From NCBI RefSeq assembly GCF_004124315.2, contig NZ_CP096889.1:2091001-2155000 (forward strand): 64,000 bases of DNA, in the 5' to 3' direction. A model generated the notes under the pieces. It had not been told where the DNA came from, searched no databases, and saw only the letters and a program-made list of their open reading frames with translations. Made by a program: the position numbers and the translations under genes. Below are positions 51,433-60,616 of this stretch, in pieces (the first letter of the stretch is position 1; the number at the start of each line of letters is the position of its first letter). This stretch comes from Bacillus cabrialesii. Lineage in GTDB: Bacteria > Bacillota > Bacilli > Bacillales > Bacillaceae.

Positions 51433-52491
51433 ATGACTGAACAAACCATTGCGCATAAACAAAAACAGCTGACAAAGCAAGTCGCTGCCTTTGCTCAGCC
51501 CGAAACAAAAAACAGCCTGATTCAGCTTTTGAACACGTTTATTCCTTTTTTCGGATTGTGGTTTCTTGCTTATCTCAGCCTCAACGTCTCCTATCTCCTT
51601 ACGTTAGCATTAACAGTGATTGCCGCAGGGTTTTTGACAAGAATTTTTATTATTTTCCATGACTGCTGCCACCAATCATTTTTTAAACAAAAGCGATATA
51701 ACCATATTCTCGGCTTTCTGACAGGTGTTCTGACTTTATTCCCGTATCTTCAATGGCAGCACAGCCATTCGATTCATCATGCGACAAGCAGCAATCTGGA
51801 TAAACGCGGAACAGGAGACATCTGGATGCTAACAGTTAACGAATATAAAGCTGCATCCAGACGAACAAAGCTTGCATATAGACTTTATAGAAATCCGTTT
51901 ATTATGTTTATACTCGGACCGATTTATGTTTTTCTCATCACCAACCGCTTTAACAAAAAAGGCGCAAGACGTAAGGAGCGTGTAAACACATACCTTACGA
52001 ATCTGGCAATTGCGGCGTTGGCTGCCGTTTGCTGCCTGATCTTTGGCTGGCAATCGTTTTTGTTGGTGCAAGGCCCCATTTTTCTGATTTCCGGTTCAAT
52101 CGGGGTATGGCTGTTTTATGTTCAGCACACATTTGAAGATTCTTATTTTGAAGCAGATGAAAACTGGAGCTACGTTCAGGCTGCTGTGGAAGGCAGTTCA
52201 TTCTACAAACTCCCAAAACTGCTACAATGGCTGACAGGCAATATTGGTTACCACCACGTTCATCATTTGAGTCCGAAAGTGCCTAACTATAAGCTTGAAA
52301 TTGCTCATGAACAGCACGAACCATTAAAAAACGTACCGACAATTACCTTAAAAACAAGCCTGCAATCACTTGCATTCCGCCTTTGGGATGAAGATAAAAA
52401 ACAATTTGTGTCATTTCGGGATATCAAACATAAGCCTTTCGGCTCTCCGCCTGATTCAGCAGAAAATCAGAAGCTGCGGAAGAACGCCTGA
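51433..52491 (+). CDS. des: Acyl-lipid delta-5 desaturase Des
   Basis: 352 residues, membrane-bound fatty-acid desaturase that introduces a cis double bond into existing phospholipids after cold shock. The three histidine boxes are visible: HDCCH, HSIHH and HHVHH, with four membrane helices between. GAGAGGATACTTACC precedes the ATG. Controlled by DesK-DesR, encoded directly downstream. Confidence 0.95.
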   Translation: MTEQTIAHKQKQLTKQVAAFAQPETKNSLIQLLNTFIPFFGLWFLAYLSLNVSYLLTLALTVIAAGFLTRIFIIFHDCCHQSFFKQKRYNHILGFLTGVLTLFPYLQWQHSHSIHHATSSNLDKRGTGDIWMLTVNEYKAASRRTKLAYRLYRNPFIMFILGPIYVFLITNRFNKKGARRKERVNTYLTNLAIAALAAVCCLIFGWQSFLLVQGPIFLISGSIGVWLFYVQHTFEDSYFEADENWSYVQAAVEGSSFYKLPKLLQWLTGNIGYHHVHHLSPKVPNYKLEIAHEQHEPLKNVPTITLKTSLQSLAFRLWDEDKKQFVSFRDIKHKPFGSPPDSAENQKLRKNA

Positions 52492-52496
52492 TGATG

Positions 52497-52534
52497 AAGG
52501 AGGTCTTCTCTTATACAAGAAGACTTCCTTTTTA
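52497..52534 (+). terminator. Terminator of des
   Basis: AAGGAGGTCTTCT / AGAAGACTTCCTT followed by TTTT; stem with one mismatch. Confidence 0.8.
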
Positions 52535-52610
52535 TTGTTTGAGGATGCATTCTGGCTTTCGCAATGATAAAGTTACATGTAAGATGAAAAGCTGAAAATG
52601 AGGTATGATC

Positions 52611-53723
52611 ATGATTAAAAAGTATTTTACATTTCAAAAACTAAGCGGGATTACGCCCTATATATGGACAATATTTTTCATTCTCCCCTTCTACTTTATA
52701 TGGAAGTCATCATCTACATTAATTATTATTGTCGGCATCATTTTGACGCTTTTATTTTTCTCGGTATATCGATTTGCTTTTGTCTCAAAAGGCTGGGCCA
52801 TTTATTTGTGGGCGTTTTTGTTAATTAGCATTTCAACCGCCTCCATTACTCTGTACAGTTATATTTATTTTGCTTTTTTTATCGCATATTTTATTGGAAA
52901 CATAAGGGAACGTGTCCCCTTTCATATTTTATATTACGTCCATTTAATAAGCGCAGCCGTCGCAGCTAATTTCAGTCTCGTTTTAAAAAAGGAATTCTTT
53001 CTGACTCAAATTCCTTTTGTCGTCATTACCCTCATCAGCGCGATTTTATTGCCTTTTAGTATAAGAAGCCGCAAGGAGCGAGAACGCCTGGAAGAAAAAC
53101 TTGAGGACGCAAATGAACGGATTGCCGAGCTGGTGAAATTAGAAGAGCGGCAGCGAATTGCCCGCGACCTCCACGATACTCTTGGGCAAAAGCTTTCTCT
53201 TATTGGTTTAAAAAGCGACTTGGCGCGAAAATTGATATACAAAGATCCCGAACAAGCAGCACGTGAACTGAAAAGTGTTCAGCAAACAGCGAGAACTTCT
53301 TTAAATGAAGTAAGAAAAATCGTATCCTCTATGAAAGGCATCCGGCTCAAGGATGAACTGATCAACATCAAACAAATACTCGAAGCAGCTGACATTACGT
53401 TCATCTATGAAGAAGAGAAATGGCCCGAAAATATCTCATTGCTTAATGAAAATATTTTAAGCATGTGCTTAAAGGAAGCTGTCACAAATGTCGTCAAACA
53501 CAGTCAGGCTAAAACTTGCCGGGTTGACATTCAGCAGCTCTGGAAGGAAGTTGTCATTACAGTGTCTGACGATGGAACATTCCAAGGAGAAGAAAAATTC
53601 TTTTCAAAGGGTCATGGCTTACTCGGCATGAGAGAACGGCTTGAATTTGCAAACGGCAGCCTTCACATCGATACTAAAAACGGCACCAGGCTTACCATGG
53701 CAATTCCTAATAACTCAAAATAA
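52611..53723 (+). CDS. desK: Membrane-thickness sensor histidine kinase DesK
   Basis: 370 residues: five N-terminal membrane helices (about 10-150), a coiled coil (KERERLEEKLEDANERIAEL), the phospho-acceptor motif RIARDLHDTLGQKL (His of HisKA_3 type) and the ATPase domain (LKEAVTNVVKHS; SDDGTF; KGHGLLGMRERL). It senses membrane order and phosphorylates DesR in the cold. GAGGTATGATC precedes the ATG at 52611. Operon with desR. Confidence 0.95.
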   Translation: MIKKYFTFQKLSGITPYIWTIFFILPFYFIWKSSSTLIIIVGIILTLLFFSVYRFAFVSKGWAIYLWAFLLISISTASITLYSYIYFAFFIAYFIGNIRERVPFHILYYVHLISAAVAANFSLVLKKEFFLTQIPFVVITLISAILLPFSIRSRKERERLEEKLEDANERIAELVKLEERQRIARDLHDTLGQKLSLIGLKSDLARKLIYKDPEQAARELKSVQQTARTSLNEVRKIVSSMKGIRLKDELINIKQILEAADITFIYEEEKWPENISLLNENILSMCLKEAVTNVVKHSQAKTCRVDIQQLWKEVVITVSDDGTFQGEEKFFSKGHGLLGMRERLEFANGSLHIDTKNGTRLTMAIPNNSK

Positions 53724-53742
53724 ACCAAAAGGATGGCTTAAC

Positions 53743-54342
53743 ATGATTAGTATATTTATTGCGGAAGATCAGCAAATGCTCTTGGGCGCTTTAGGATCAC
53801 TTCTAAACTTAGAAGACGATATGGAAGTCGCAGGCAAAGGTACAACCGGTCAAGATGCTGTTGATTTTGTCAAAAAACATCAGCCTGATATATGCATTAT
53901 GGACATTGAAATGCCCGGAAAAACGGGGCTTGAAGCTGCTGAGGAGTTAAAGGATACAGGCTGCAAAATTATCATCTTAACTACCTTTGCCAGACCCGGC
54001 TACTTTCAAAGAGCTATTAAAGCAGGCGTTAAAGGCTATTTGTTAAAAGATAGTCCGAGCGAAGAGCTCGCAAGCGCCATCCGAAGCGTCATGAACGGAA
54101 AACGCATCTATGCCCCTGAGCTGATGGAGGACATGTACAGCGAGGCTAACCCGCTTACAGACAGAGAAAAAGAAGTGCTTGAACTTGTGGCTGACGGTAA
54201 AAACACAAAAGAAATTGCTCAGGAACTCAGCATCAAAAGCGGGACAGTGCGAAATTATATCTCAATGATTCTAGAAAAGCTTGAAGTAAAAAATCGAATA
54301 GAAGCCATTACTCGGTCAAAGGAAAAAGGCTGGTTTAAATAA
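53743..54342 (+). CDS. desR: Response regulator DesR (NarL/FixJ family)
   Basis: 199 residues: receiver domain with phospho-acceptor Asp in DICIMDIEMPGKTG (about residue 54), switch Thr in IILTTFAR and conserved Lys in YLLKDSP; C-terminal LuxR-type helix-turn-helix (PLTDREKEVLELVADGKNTK, GTVRNYISMILEKL). Activates des. AAAGGATGG precedes the ATG, 19 bases after desK. Confidence 0.95.
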   Translation: MISIFIAEDQQMLLGALGSLLNLEDDMEVAGKGTTGQDAVDFVKKHQPDICIMDIEMPGKTGLEAAEELKDTGCKIIILTTFARPGYFQRAIKAGVKGYLLKDSPSEELASAIRSVMNGKRIYAPELMEDMYSEANPLTDREKEVLELVADGKNTKEIAQELSIKSGTVRNYISMILEKLEVKNRIEAITRSKEKGWFK

Positions 54343-54344
54343 TA

Positions 54345-54377
54345 AAAGAATCTTGGCAGATGCCAAGATTCTTTTTT
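54345..54377 (+). terminator. Terminator of desK-desR
   Basis: AAAGAATCTTGGCA / TGCCAAGATTCTTT, 14-bp perfect stem with a T run. Confidence 0.9.
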
Positions 54378-54443
54378 ATTAACCATTAATTCACGTTTTC
54401 GCAGCCAACAAAATCAGACTGATTCATATCCCACGCTCCACAT

Positions 54444-54626
54444 TTAGGCTCCTAATGTCCGCTGAACGATCGCTTGATTAACAGCCCAATAAAAAAGAAT
54501 CTGCCCGAATGGCTGTATCGATTGAATTGAGTTTTCAGGATGTAAAGCCATCAGTTGTGCAACTCGCCCCTCATGCTGAGAGCTTCCGGTATATAGCCCT
54601 CGCTCAAAGAAAACCATTTTTCGCAC
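54444..54626 (-). CDS. Hypothetical 60-residue protein
   Basis: Reads MRKMVFFERGLYTGSSQHEG with a C-terminal PFGQILFYWAVNQAIVQRTL. Composition is protein-like, but there is no clear ribosome binding site before the ATG. The location between desR and yocH is compatible with the small B. subtilis gene yozC; not verified. Confidence 0.5.
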   Translation of the reverse strand: MRKMVFFERGLYTGSSQHEGRVAQLMALHPENSIQSIQPFGQILFYWAVNQAIVQRTLGA

Positions 54627-54687
54627 ATGAAAACATCGGGACCATTTTTTAAAATCAGCATATCATATATACATCTCTAAACAGAAA

Positions 54688-54720
54688 GAAAAAAGACACA
54701 AGCCAAAAGCTCGCGTCTTT
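54688..54720 (-). terminator. Terminator of yocH
   Basis: AAGACGCGAGC / GCTTGTGTCTT imperfect stem followed by TTTTTTC on the minus strand. Confidence 0.75.
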
Positions 54721-54737
54721 TATCACAATCTATATCA

Positions 54738-55601
54738 TTAGTTTAAGATTTTTACACTTACAGTTTTGACGCCCCAATTAGATGCATCACCTTTATTTGG
54801 TACAAATACGTCAATTTTATTTCCTTTAATAGCGCCGCCAGTGTCTGCTGCTGTTGCTTCACCGTAACCTTCAACATAGACTTTAGAACCTAACGGAATC
54901 ACATTAGGATCAACCGCGATGACTTTCGCGTTCGGGTTCTTATTTAAGTCAATGCCTGTTGCTGTAACGCCGGAAATGCCGCCGTCGTTAGCAGTGTAAG
55001 CAGTAGCAGTAACTGTTAGTTCTTTTGAAGCTTCTTGGTTATTTGTATTTGATTGAACAGCCTTTTCTTCTGTAGGAACAGAAGTTTCTGCTGCAGCCTT
55101 TGTTTCTTGTTTTGGTTGTTGTTGAACTGTTTCTTGTTTAGGTTGCTCTTTTTGCACAGCTTCTTGTTTTGTTTCAGTTTGAGGTGCGCTTGTTTGCGTA
55201 TTCTCAGTAACTGTGTTTGCTGCTGTTGCCTGACCTTTTACTGAAAGTGTTGATCCAGCATAGATCATGTCAGAGCTTAAGTTATTCCAAACTTTTAGGT
55301 TATTGACTGTTGTTCCGAATTGTTGAGCAATCTTTGTCAGCGTGTCCCCCGCTTTAATTGTATATTGCCCAGTAGTGGTTGTTTCTTCTGAAGAAATGGT
55401 CAGTTTTTCTCCTGCAATGATTTGATCAGAAGTTAACTTGTTCCATTCTTTTAAGTCCTTTAGGTTCACTCCGTTTTTCTGAGAGATTCCCCAGAGCGTA
55501 TCACCCTTTTGCACCGTGATTTCTTTTGCAGAAGCGTGAGCTCCGAATGCAGTTGATGAAAGTGCAGCAACTGCTACAAAGGACATAATCGTCTTCTTCA
55601 T
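54738..55601 (-). CDS. yocH: Secreted cell-wall hydrolase YocH (two LysM, 3D domain)
   Basis: 287 residues: signal peptide (MSFVAVAALSSTAFGAHASA), two LysM repeats (TVQKGDTLWGISQKNGVNLK; YTIKAGDTLTKIAQQFGTTV), a Gln/Lys/Thr-rich linker and a C-terminal 3D domain (VTATAYTANDGG, VDPNVIPLGSKVYVEGYGEA, AADTGGAIKGNKIDVFV with the catalytic Asp residues), a lytic transglycosylase-like fold. Known member of the WalR regulon; the WalR box is visible upstream. The ATG at 55601 follows GGGAGGA. Confidence 0.95.
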   Translation of the reverse strand: MKKTIMSFVAVAALSSTAFGAHASAKEITVQKGDTLWGISQKNGVNLKDLKEWNKLTSDQIIAGEKLTISSEETTTTGQYTIKAGDTLTKIAQQFGTTVNNLKVWNNLSSDMIYAGSTLSVKGQATAANTVTENTQTSAPQTETKQEAVQKEQPKQETVQQQPKQETKAAAETSVPTEEKAVQSNTNNQEASKELTVTATAYTANDGGISGVTATGIDLNKNPNAKVIAVDPNVIPLGSKVYVEGYGEATAADTGGAIKGNKIDVFVPNKGDASNWGVKTVSVKILN

Positions 55602-55697
55602 AAGTAAATCCTCCCTTGTTAGCTTTTTATTGGCGGCTAACAGGTGATATCGTAACACACGTAAATGTCAAATCAATAACAAAAAGATATGATTTAG

Positions 55698-55714
55698 ATT
55701 ACAGTTCCTTTACA
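55698..55714 (-). promoter_or_regulatory. WalR-binding direct repeat in front of yocH
   Basis: Minus strand TGTAAA-GGAAC-TGTAAT exactly fits the WalR consensus TGTWAH-N5-TGTWAH, about 100 bases upstream of the yocH start. Confidence 0.85.
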
Positions 55715-55848
55715 TGAAGGATTTCTCTCTGCTGGAAAGACTTGCTGAACCCTTGATATAATAGGCTTCACAAGTCTTTTTATTTGGACGGAAAAAAGTG
55801 AAAATAAAATGTGTTTTTTATAGAAAAAAAGGTTGATTTTCTGTTTTT

Positions 55849-57624
55849 TTAGTCTGTCACCCTTGCGTAAGCTTGTATTTCTTGTAAAAAAAGCCGGCCA
55901 TATTTTGCCCTTTTTTGTTCTCCGACTCCTTTTATAGACAAAAGCTCCTCATCATTTACAGGCTGTTTTCCTGACATTTCTTTTAACGTTTGGTCAGAGA
56001 AAACGACAAAAGGCGGAACTCCCTGCTCAGCAGCGATTTCTTTGCGAACCATGCGCAATCGTTCAAACAGCTCGTCATTTTCAGTAATTGCCGCCGCTTT
56101 TAACGCTTCTTTTCTCGTTACTGATAATTCCCCTTTCAGCACATTCCTTCCTTTACTGCTGACAAATAGAGTCGGAAACGTTCCGTCTGACATTCTGATG
56201 AAATCGTCAGAAATAAGAAATTCGATAAAATCACTGATTTCCCCTACGGATTGATGTTTTAATATCCCGTATGTTGAGAGATTGGCAAAGCCGTTTTCAA
56301 GAACTTTTTTATTTTTAGATCCGGCAAGCACCTGGGCAACCATCGTCTTGCCAAACCGTTCTTTCATGCGAATGATACAAGATAAGACCATTTGCGCCTC
56401 CCGCGTCACGTCATGGGCCGCTCTTGTATCGGTACAGTTTCCGCACTGTCCGCACGCATCAGGCTCCTTTTCTCCGAAATACATAAGGATAAAACGCTGC
56501 AGACAATCTTCCGTATGACAGTAGTCGACCATTTGTCTCAGCTTTTTTAAATCCTGCTTTTGTTTCTCTTCATGTTCTGATTGCTCAATTAAGAAGCGCT
56601 GCACCATGATATCCTGAGGTGAAAACAGGAGAACACATTCGCTGTCAAGACCATCCCGTCCAGCTCGTCCAGCCTCTTGGTAGTAGCTTTCCATATCTTT
56701 CGGAATTTGTGCATGCAGAACAAATCTGATATTTGATTTATCAATGCCCATTCCGAAAGCAGAGGTTGCCACCATCACTTGCAGCTCATCATTAAGAAAT
56801 CTTTCCTGCTGCTCTTTTCTCACATCATCGGCCAAGCCTCCGTGATACCGCCCTGCACTGACCTGATGTCGTTTCAATCTATCATAAATCCGGTCAGCTT
56901 CTTTTCTGGTCGCTGTATAGATAATACCTGCTTCATGTTTGTTGTTTTGCACATATTCATCAATAAAGCGATCTTTATTTTCTCCTTTTGCTACTTTAAA
57001 GGTTAAATTATCTCGGGAAAATCCGGTATATACCGTGTTTTCTTTTTGAATATGCAGCTGTTTGCAAATATCCTCATGGACCTCAGGCGTTGCTGTCGCT
57101 GTTAATGCCATGATGACAGGCTTGTCATGTAATTCACGGAATAAAATCTCGATATTTCTGTAGCTTGGCCTGAAATCGTGTCCCCATTGAGAAATACAGT
57201 GCGCCTCGTCTATTGCGACCAAAGGAACATCAATGCCCTGCAAAATCCGAATAAACTCCGCGGACGTTAATCGCTCCGGTGTAATGTAAAAAAGCTTATA
57301 GGCCCCTTCTTTGAGTCCATTCAGCCTCTCATAGATTTCCTGATTAGATTGTGTGCTGTTAATGTAGGCGGCGTTAATCCCCGCTTCTTCTAACGCATCG
57401 ACTTGATCCTTCATCAAGGAAATCAACGGCGAAATGACGATCGTTGTCCCTTCAAACATCAGAGCCGGAATTTGATAGCAAATCGATTTGCCTCCTCCCG
57501 TCGGCATAATGCAGGCCGTATTTTGCCTCGCTTCCGTCACCGAGCGGATCGCTTCTTCTTGGCCGCTGCGGAGCTTTTCATAACCGAAATAATGGGCCAG
57601 AAGGGATTGGGCTCTATGTAACAT
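55849..57624 (-). CDS. recQ: RecQ-family ATP-dependent DNA helicase (YocI)
   Basis: 591 residues. Superfamily 2 motifs: Walker A MPTGGGKSICYQ, motif II IDEAHCISQWGHDFRP, TALTATA, and motif VI QEAGRAGRDG. The RecQ zinc site is CHTEDCLQRF with CGQCGNC. A winged-helix (RQC) region follows and an HRDC domain ends the protein (LFERLRMVRKEIAAEQGVPP, LLSIKGVGEQKRAKYG). Unwinds DNA 3'-5' in recombination repair. GCGAGG precedes the ATG. Confidence 0.95.
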   Translation of the reverse strand: MLHRAQSLLAHYFGYEKLRSGQEEAIRSVTEARQNTACIMPTGGGKSICYQIPALMFEGTTIVISPLISLMKDQVDALEEAGINAAYINSTQSNQEIYERLNGLKEGAYKLFYITPERLTSAEFIRILQGIDVPLVAIDEAHCISQWGHDFRPSYRNIEILFRELHDKPVIMALTATATPEVHEDICKQLHIQKENTVYTGFSRDNLTFKVAKGENKDRFIDEYVQNNKHEAGIIYTATRKEADRIYDRLKRHQVSAGRYHGGLADDVRKEQQERFLNDELQVMVATSAFGMGIDKSNIRFVLHAQIPKDMESYYQEAGRAGRDGLDSECVLLFSPQDIMVQRFLIEQSEHEEKQKQDLKKLRQMVDYCHTEDCLQRFILMYFGEKEPDACGQCGNCTDTRAAHDVTREAQMVLSCIIRMKERFGKTMVAQVLAGSKNKKVLENGFANLSTYGILKHQSVGEISDFIEFLISDDFIRMSDGTFPTLFVSSKGRNVLKGELSVTRKEALKAAAITENDELFERLRMVRKEIAAEQGVPPFVVFSDQTLKEMSGKQPVNDEELLSIKGVGEQKRAKYGRLFLQEIQAYARVTD

Positions 57625-57737
57625 AACGTGTAAACCTCGCTTTTTCTTGAATTTCTCTCATCATATCATAAAAAAGCGGCCTTCATTTCTTCCACACAGA
57701 AATTGAATTTTCACTCTACCGAACCTTTTCAGATAAA

Positions 57738-57950
57738 ATAAAAAGCCATTTCCAAAAAGGAAATGGCTTTCGCTACATCTTGCCGTATGCAAGTAAGAAA
57801 GTTTTAAACCACCACTCCTCAAAGTGGGTGTTTGCAGAAACGTTCCTGTCGTCCTCTGCAATGGAGGCATGACATTCCAGCTTCGATATAAAACTCCCTA
57901 TTACAGCTTAAAGGTTAAAACTTAATTAACAATACGCACAAAGTAGCTTC
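57738..57950 (-). ncRNA. bsrB: 6S-2 RNA (bsrB)
   Basis: Minus-strand RNA between recQ and the azoreductase gene, the known location of the second 6S RNA in B. subtilis. Promoter TTGATA (57980-57985), 17 bases, TACTAT (57957-57962). The mature part is closed by AAGTTTTAACC near the 5' end pairing with GGTTTAAAACTT near the 3' end, leaving a large internal bulge typical of 6S RNA, and a strong terminator (AAAGCCATTTCC / GGAAATGGCTTT, T run) follows. 6S RNA binds sigma-A RNA polymerase in place of promoter DNA. Confidence 0.85.
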
Positions 57951-57956
57951 TTTTAT

Positions 57957-57985
57957 ATAGTACACCATCAGCCGCTTTTTATCAA
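57957..57985 (-). promoter_or_regulatory. Sigma-A promoter of bsrB
   Basis: Minus strand TTGATA-N17-TACTAT; transcription should begin near 57950. Confidence 0.8.
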
Positions 57986-58143
57986 GAGGCCAGAACAATT
58001 GTTTAGAAAAACTTTTTCCAGCGATTAAAACTGCTTTTTCGCTATTATATCTGAATATTCGACAAGTAAAAAATATATTACTATAAAAAATCAGCCTTTT
58101 TCGCTAAGAGAAATAATCACTTTCTTCTATATAATATGTATAC

Positions 58144-58178
58144 CAAAAAAACTCCTATCGCAATGATAGGAGTTTTTT
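58144..58178 (-). terminator. Terminator of the azoreductase gene
   Basis: AACTCCTATC-ATTGC-GATAGGAGTT with T runs on both strands. Confidence 0.85.
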
Positions 58179-58184
58179 GTTTCA

Positions 58185-58811
58185 TTAGAATTTTGCAGCA
58201 AGATCTTTTGCTTCTTGTAAACCTTTTTCAACGATTGCTTGTGCTTGATCAGGCGCTGCGTTATGTCCTTCGATGACAACTGTATGCAGGTCTTGAACAC
58301 CCCAGAAACCAAGAACTGTTTTCATGAAGTTTAATGACATTTCAAGTGAAGCCATTGGTCCTTCAGAGTAAACGCCGCCACGTGCGTTAAGAAGCGCAAC
58401 TTTTTTGCCGCCCATTAAACCAACTGGACCTTCTTGTGTGTATTTGAATGTAACGCCCGCACGAGACAGGTAATCAACATAAGTATGAAGCACTGCCGGC
58501 ACTGTGAAGTTCCAAAGCGGGAATGCGAAAACAACTTTGTCAGCTTTTACAAACTGATTCAGATATTTGTCAGCAATTGCTGCTTGTTTTTTCTCTTCTT
58601 CAGTCATTACCATTCCTTGGCCTGCTTTAAATGTTCCGTTAATCATATCTCTTCCAAGGTAAGGAAGGTTTTCTTTATGAAGATCTAATTCAACCACTTC
58701 ATCAGCAGGGTTGTTTTCTTTATAAGCAGCTAAGAAAGCTTCGTAAAGTTTAGTTGAAACGCCTTCTTCGGCTGTACGGTCGCTTGATTTTACAAATAAT
58801 ACTGTAGACAT
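58185..58811 (-). CDS. yocJ: FMN-dependent NADH azoreductase (YocJ/AzoJ)
   Basis: 208 residues with a flavodoxin-like fold: VKSSDRTAEEGVSTKLYEAF near the N-terminus, FAFPLWNFTVPAVLHTYVDY (the PLWNF FMN loop) and NARGGVYSEGP. Reduces azo compounds and quinones with NADH via FMN; in B. subtilis linked to thiol/quinone stress. GGGAGGAATACTA precedes the ATG. Confidence 0.9.
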   Translation of the reverse strand: MSTVLFVKSSDRTAEEGVSTKLYEAFLAAYKENNPADEVVELDLHKENLPYLGRDMINGTFKAGQGMVMTEEEKKQAAIADKYLNQFVKADKVVFAFPLWNFTVPAVLHTYVDYLSRAGVTFKYTQEGPVGLMGGKKVALLNARGGVYSEGPMASLEMSLNFMKTVLGFWGVQDLHTVVIEGHNAAPDQAQAIVEKGLQEAKDLAAKF

Positions 58812-58914
58812 TAGTATTCCTCCCGGTAAACTTTTTATATTTACTTACAAATAGTATGTTACTTTCTTTTTTATGCAAAGTCAATCACTTTATTTTGAAT
58901 ATGAGATTTTTTTC

Positions 58915-58953
58915 AAAAAAAAGCAAGTACATCTCATATCGGTGTACTTGCTT
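58915..58953 (-). terminator. Terminator of yocK
   Basis: AAGCAAGTAC / GTACTTGCTT followed by TTTTTTTG on the minus strand. Confidence 0.8.
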
Positions 58954-58960
58954 GTCATTT

Positions 58961-59452
58961 TTACTGTGAATCTTGTTCACGATCCAAAATCTCATACGTC
59001 TGTGAGCTTTTTTGATCAATCGTTTCTTTATTGGATAGATCTTTAACCTGTTCGTGAAATTCTCTTTCATATGAGGGGGCATCTGTCTCCAAATCATCCT
59101 CCATATCGGCTTGGGCTTCAACTGTCATTCTTGCGTAGGGAACAGCTTCAAGCCTTTCGTAAGGTATGTCTTGGCCTGTTTTTTCGCACACGCCGTAAGT
59201 TCCGTCTTTCATTTTTTGTAATGCGTGGTTGACCTCCTCTAACAGCTCCCGGTCAATTTCTCTCACCGTTTGGTCTGTCATCCGGTCTGTGACGAGTGTG
59301 CCGTGGTCTGCCATATGGTTGTCAACTCCATTGGAAAGCTCCCCCACTTCTTCCGCCATTGATTCAGTCTTCTTTTTCTCGCCTGACAATTCTTTTTGCA
59401 TATTGAGCAATTTATGATAGAGATAGTGTGTTTGTTCTTTTGTCAGTGACAT
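58961..59452 (-). CDS. yocK: DksA/TraR-like general stress protein YocK, zinc finger mostly lost
   Basis: 163 residues: an N-terminal coiled coil (THYLYHKLLNMQKELSGEKK) and a DksA/TraR-type C-terminal region (DGTYGVCEKTGQDIPYERLE, AVPYARMTVEAQADME). In classical DksA the finger has four Cys; here only the first remains (CEKTG, then YARMTVEAQ), as in other Bacillus YteA-like proteins. Preceded by a sigma-B type promoter, which fits a general-stress role. AAAGGAGAGGATACAC precedes the ATG at 59452. Confidence 0.9.
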   Translation of the reverse strand: MSLTKEQTHYLYHKLLNMQKELSGEKKKTESMAEEVGELSNGVDNHMADHGTLVTDRMTDQTVREIDRELLEEVNHALQKMKDGTYGVCEKTGQDIPYERLEAVPYARMTVEAQADMEDDLETDAPSYEREFHEQVKDLSNKETIDQKSSQTYEILDREQDSQ

Positions 59453-59476
59453 GTGTATCCTCTCCTTTCTATCCTG

Positions 59477-59501
59477 TTTCCCGTTTTGCCTCCTGTCAAA
59501 C
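59477..59501 (-). promoter_or_regulatory. Sigma-B type promoter of yocK
   Basis: Minus strand GTTTGA, 13 bases, GGGAAA; this fits GTTTAA-N12-15-GGGWAW and lies 25 bases before the yocK start. Confidence 0.75.
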
Positions 59502-59664
59502 ATAGGAACTTTAATAGAAAGATGAGCTACTGTCTTTTGGAACGGATCGTGACCGCCGGCGATGATGGCGTATCCAGATTTCGTTGGCGCTTTTTCCCTT
59601 CTCTTTTTGCAGGGTATAAGTCGTGTAAACAGAGTAATGTGCGCTCTGTTCTATTTTTTATATA

Positions 59665-59697
59665 AAAAAAGCCTAACCATTTTTGAACGGCTGGCTC
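59665..59697 (-). terminator. Terminator of yocL
   Basis: AGCC...GGCT with imperfect inner pairing followed by TTTTTTTATAT on the minus strand. Confidence 0.5.
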
Positions 59698-59706
59698 ATC
59701 AAATAT

Positions 59707-60051
59707 TCAGCTGCACAAGTGCTTTGTCAGCACCGCTTGAACTTCGCTTAAATCGGTGTCTTTCGCAAATTCTAATTCGAACGTTTTGCTTCTTGTCATC
59801 AACAAAAGCCCAGTGTCCGGATCAAACATTCCCGCTTCTTGGATCGCAAAGCTTTCAATTGTTTTATATGGAAGAAATACACGAACCTTCTTTTTAGAAA
59901 ACATTTTATTGTCAAAGAAAATGATCCGCTTATTTGTAAAGCAAATTTGGTCCACTCGGAGCTTATAAATCGATTCTATTCTTTCCCCTTCAACGAGCAA
60001 AGCTTCAAGCTTCTTGGCGTCCGTTGATCTGCTAACAGAAAAAATACCCAA
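59707..60051 (-). CDS. yocL: PH-domain-like protein YocL
   Basis: 114 residues from a TTG preceded by AGAGGGG. A single beta-rich domain of bacterial pleckstrin-homology type (bPH): LLVEGERIESIYKLRVDQIC, FTNKRIIFFDNK, VFLPYKTIESFAIQEAG. Cytoplasmic, function unknown. Confidence 0.8.
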   Translation of the reverse strand: MGIFSVSRSTDAKKLEALLVEGERIESIYKLRVDQICFTNKRIIFFDNKMFSKKKVRVFLPYKTIESFAIQEAGMFDPDTGLLLMTRSKTFELEFAKDTDLSEVQAVLTKHLCS

Positions 60052-60093
60052 TGAAGAACCCCTCTTTCTGCATTTATCTATTTGTTTTATCAT

Positions 60094-60412
60094 TCATTAC
60101 ATAAAAATAAGTCCTTTATCCCTATATAAGGATACGACATAGACGACATTTAAACCATTACGAACAGATTACATTTTTCAAATTTTTGATTTGTTTTTTG
60201 TCTTTTGTGTTGTTGTCATCAAGTAATACGCACCTATAGAGAAAAAAGTTTCAATATTCAGCAATATTTTTTTAAAAAAAGAGCGATTTTTTATATTTTC
60301 ATTGAATTTGTTTTATTTTTCCTGTTTCAACCATAGAAAAAACCGCAGCTGAGCTGCGGTTTTATGTATCTGCTTAGAAAGCCTTTTGCCTGATGCTTCG
60401 AGGGTTCAGGCA
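60094..60412. other. Gap between yocL and yozN
   Basis: AT-rich; contains the yocL promoter region and a perfect minus-strand terminator AAACCGCAGCT / AGCTGCGGTTT with TTTT at 60338-60364 that ends yozN. No gene seen. Confidence 0.6.
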
Positions 60413-60616
60413 TTAAACCTCTTCGAAGTATTCTTTATAATAGCCGCCGACTTTATTCGTATTGTCGATCACAAAGAGAAACTCCTCTGTTTCATTTTTT
60501 ACTTCGTATTCTTTTCCCGGCGTTAAAACGCGGTTCACGATATATTTTTTTGCGTTTGTCTGCACACATTTTACCTTTTTGATTGTTTCTTTTTCAAGCC
60601 AATTGTTATGAATCAT
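60413..60616 (-). CDS. yozN: Small hypothetical protein YozN (DUF6501-like)
   Basis: 67 residues: IHNNWLEKETIKKVKCVQTN, then VNRVLTPGKEYEVKNETEEF and NTNKVGGYYKEYFEEV. A small beta-rich domain (the V-L-T-x-G-K-x-Y-E-V strand is typical of SH3-like small Bacillus proteins). AGGAGATTTC precedes the ATG. Symbol from memory, function unknown. Confidence 0.75.
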   Translation of the reverse strand: MIHNNWLEKETIKKVKCVQTNAKKYIVNRVLTPGKEYEVKNETEEFLFVIDNTNKVGGYYKEYFEEV

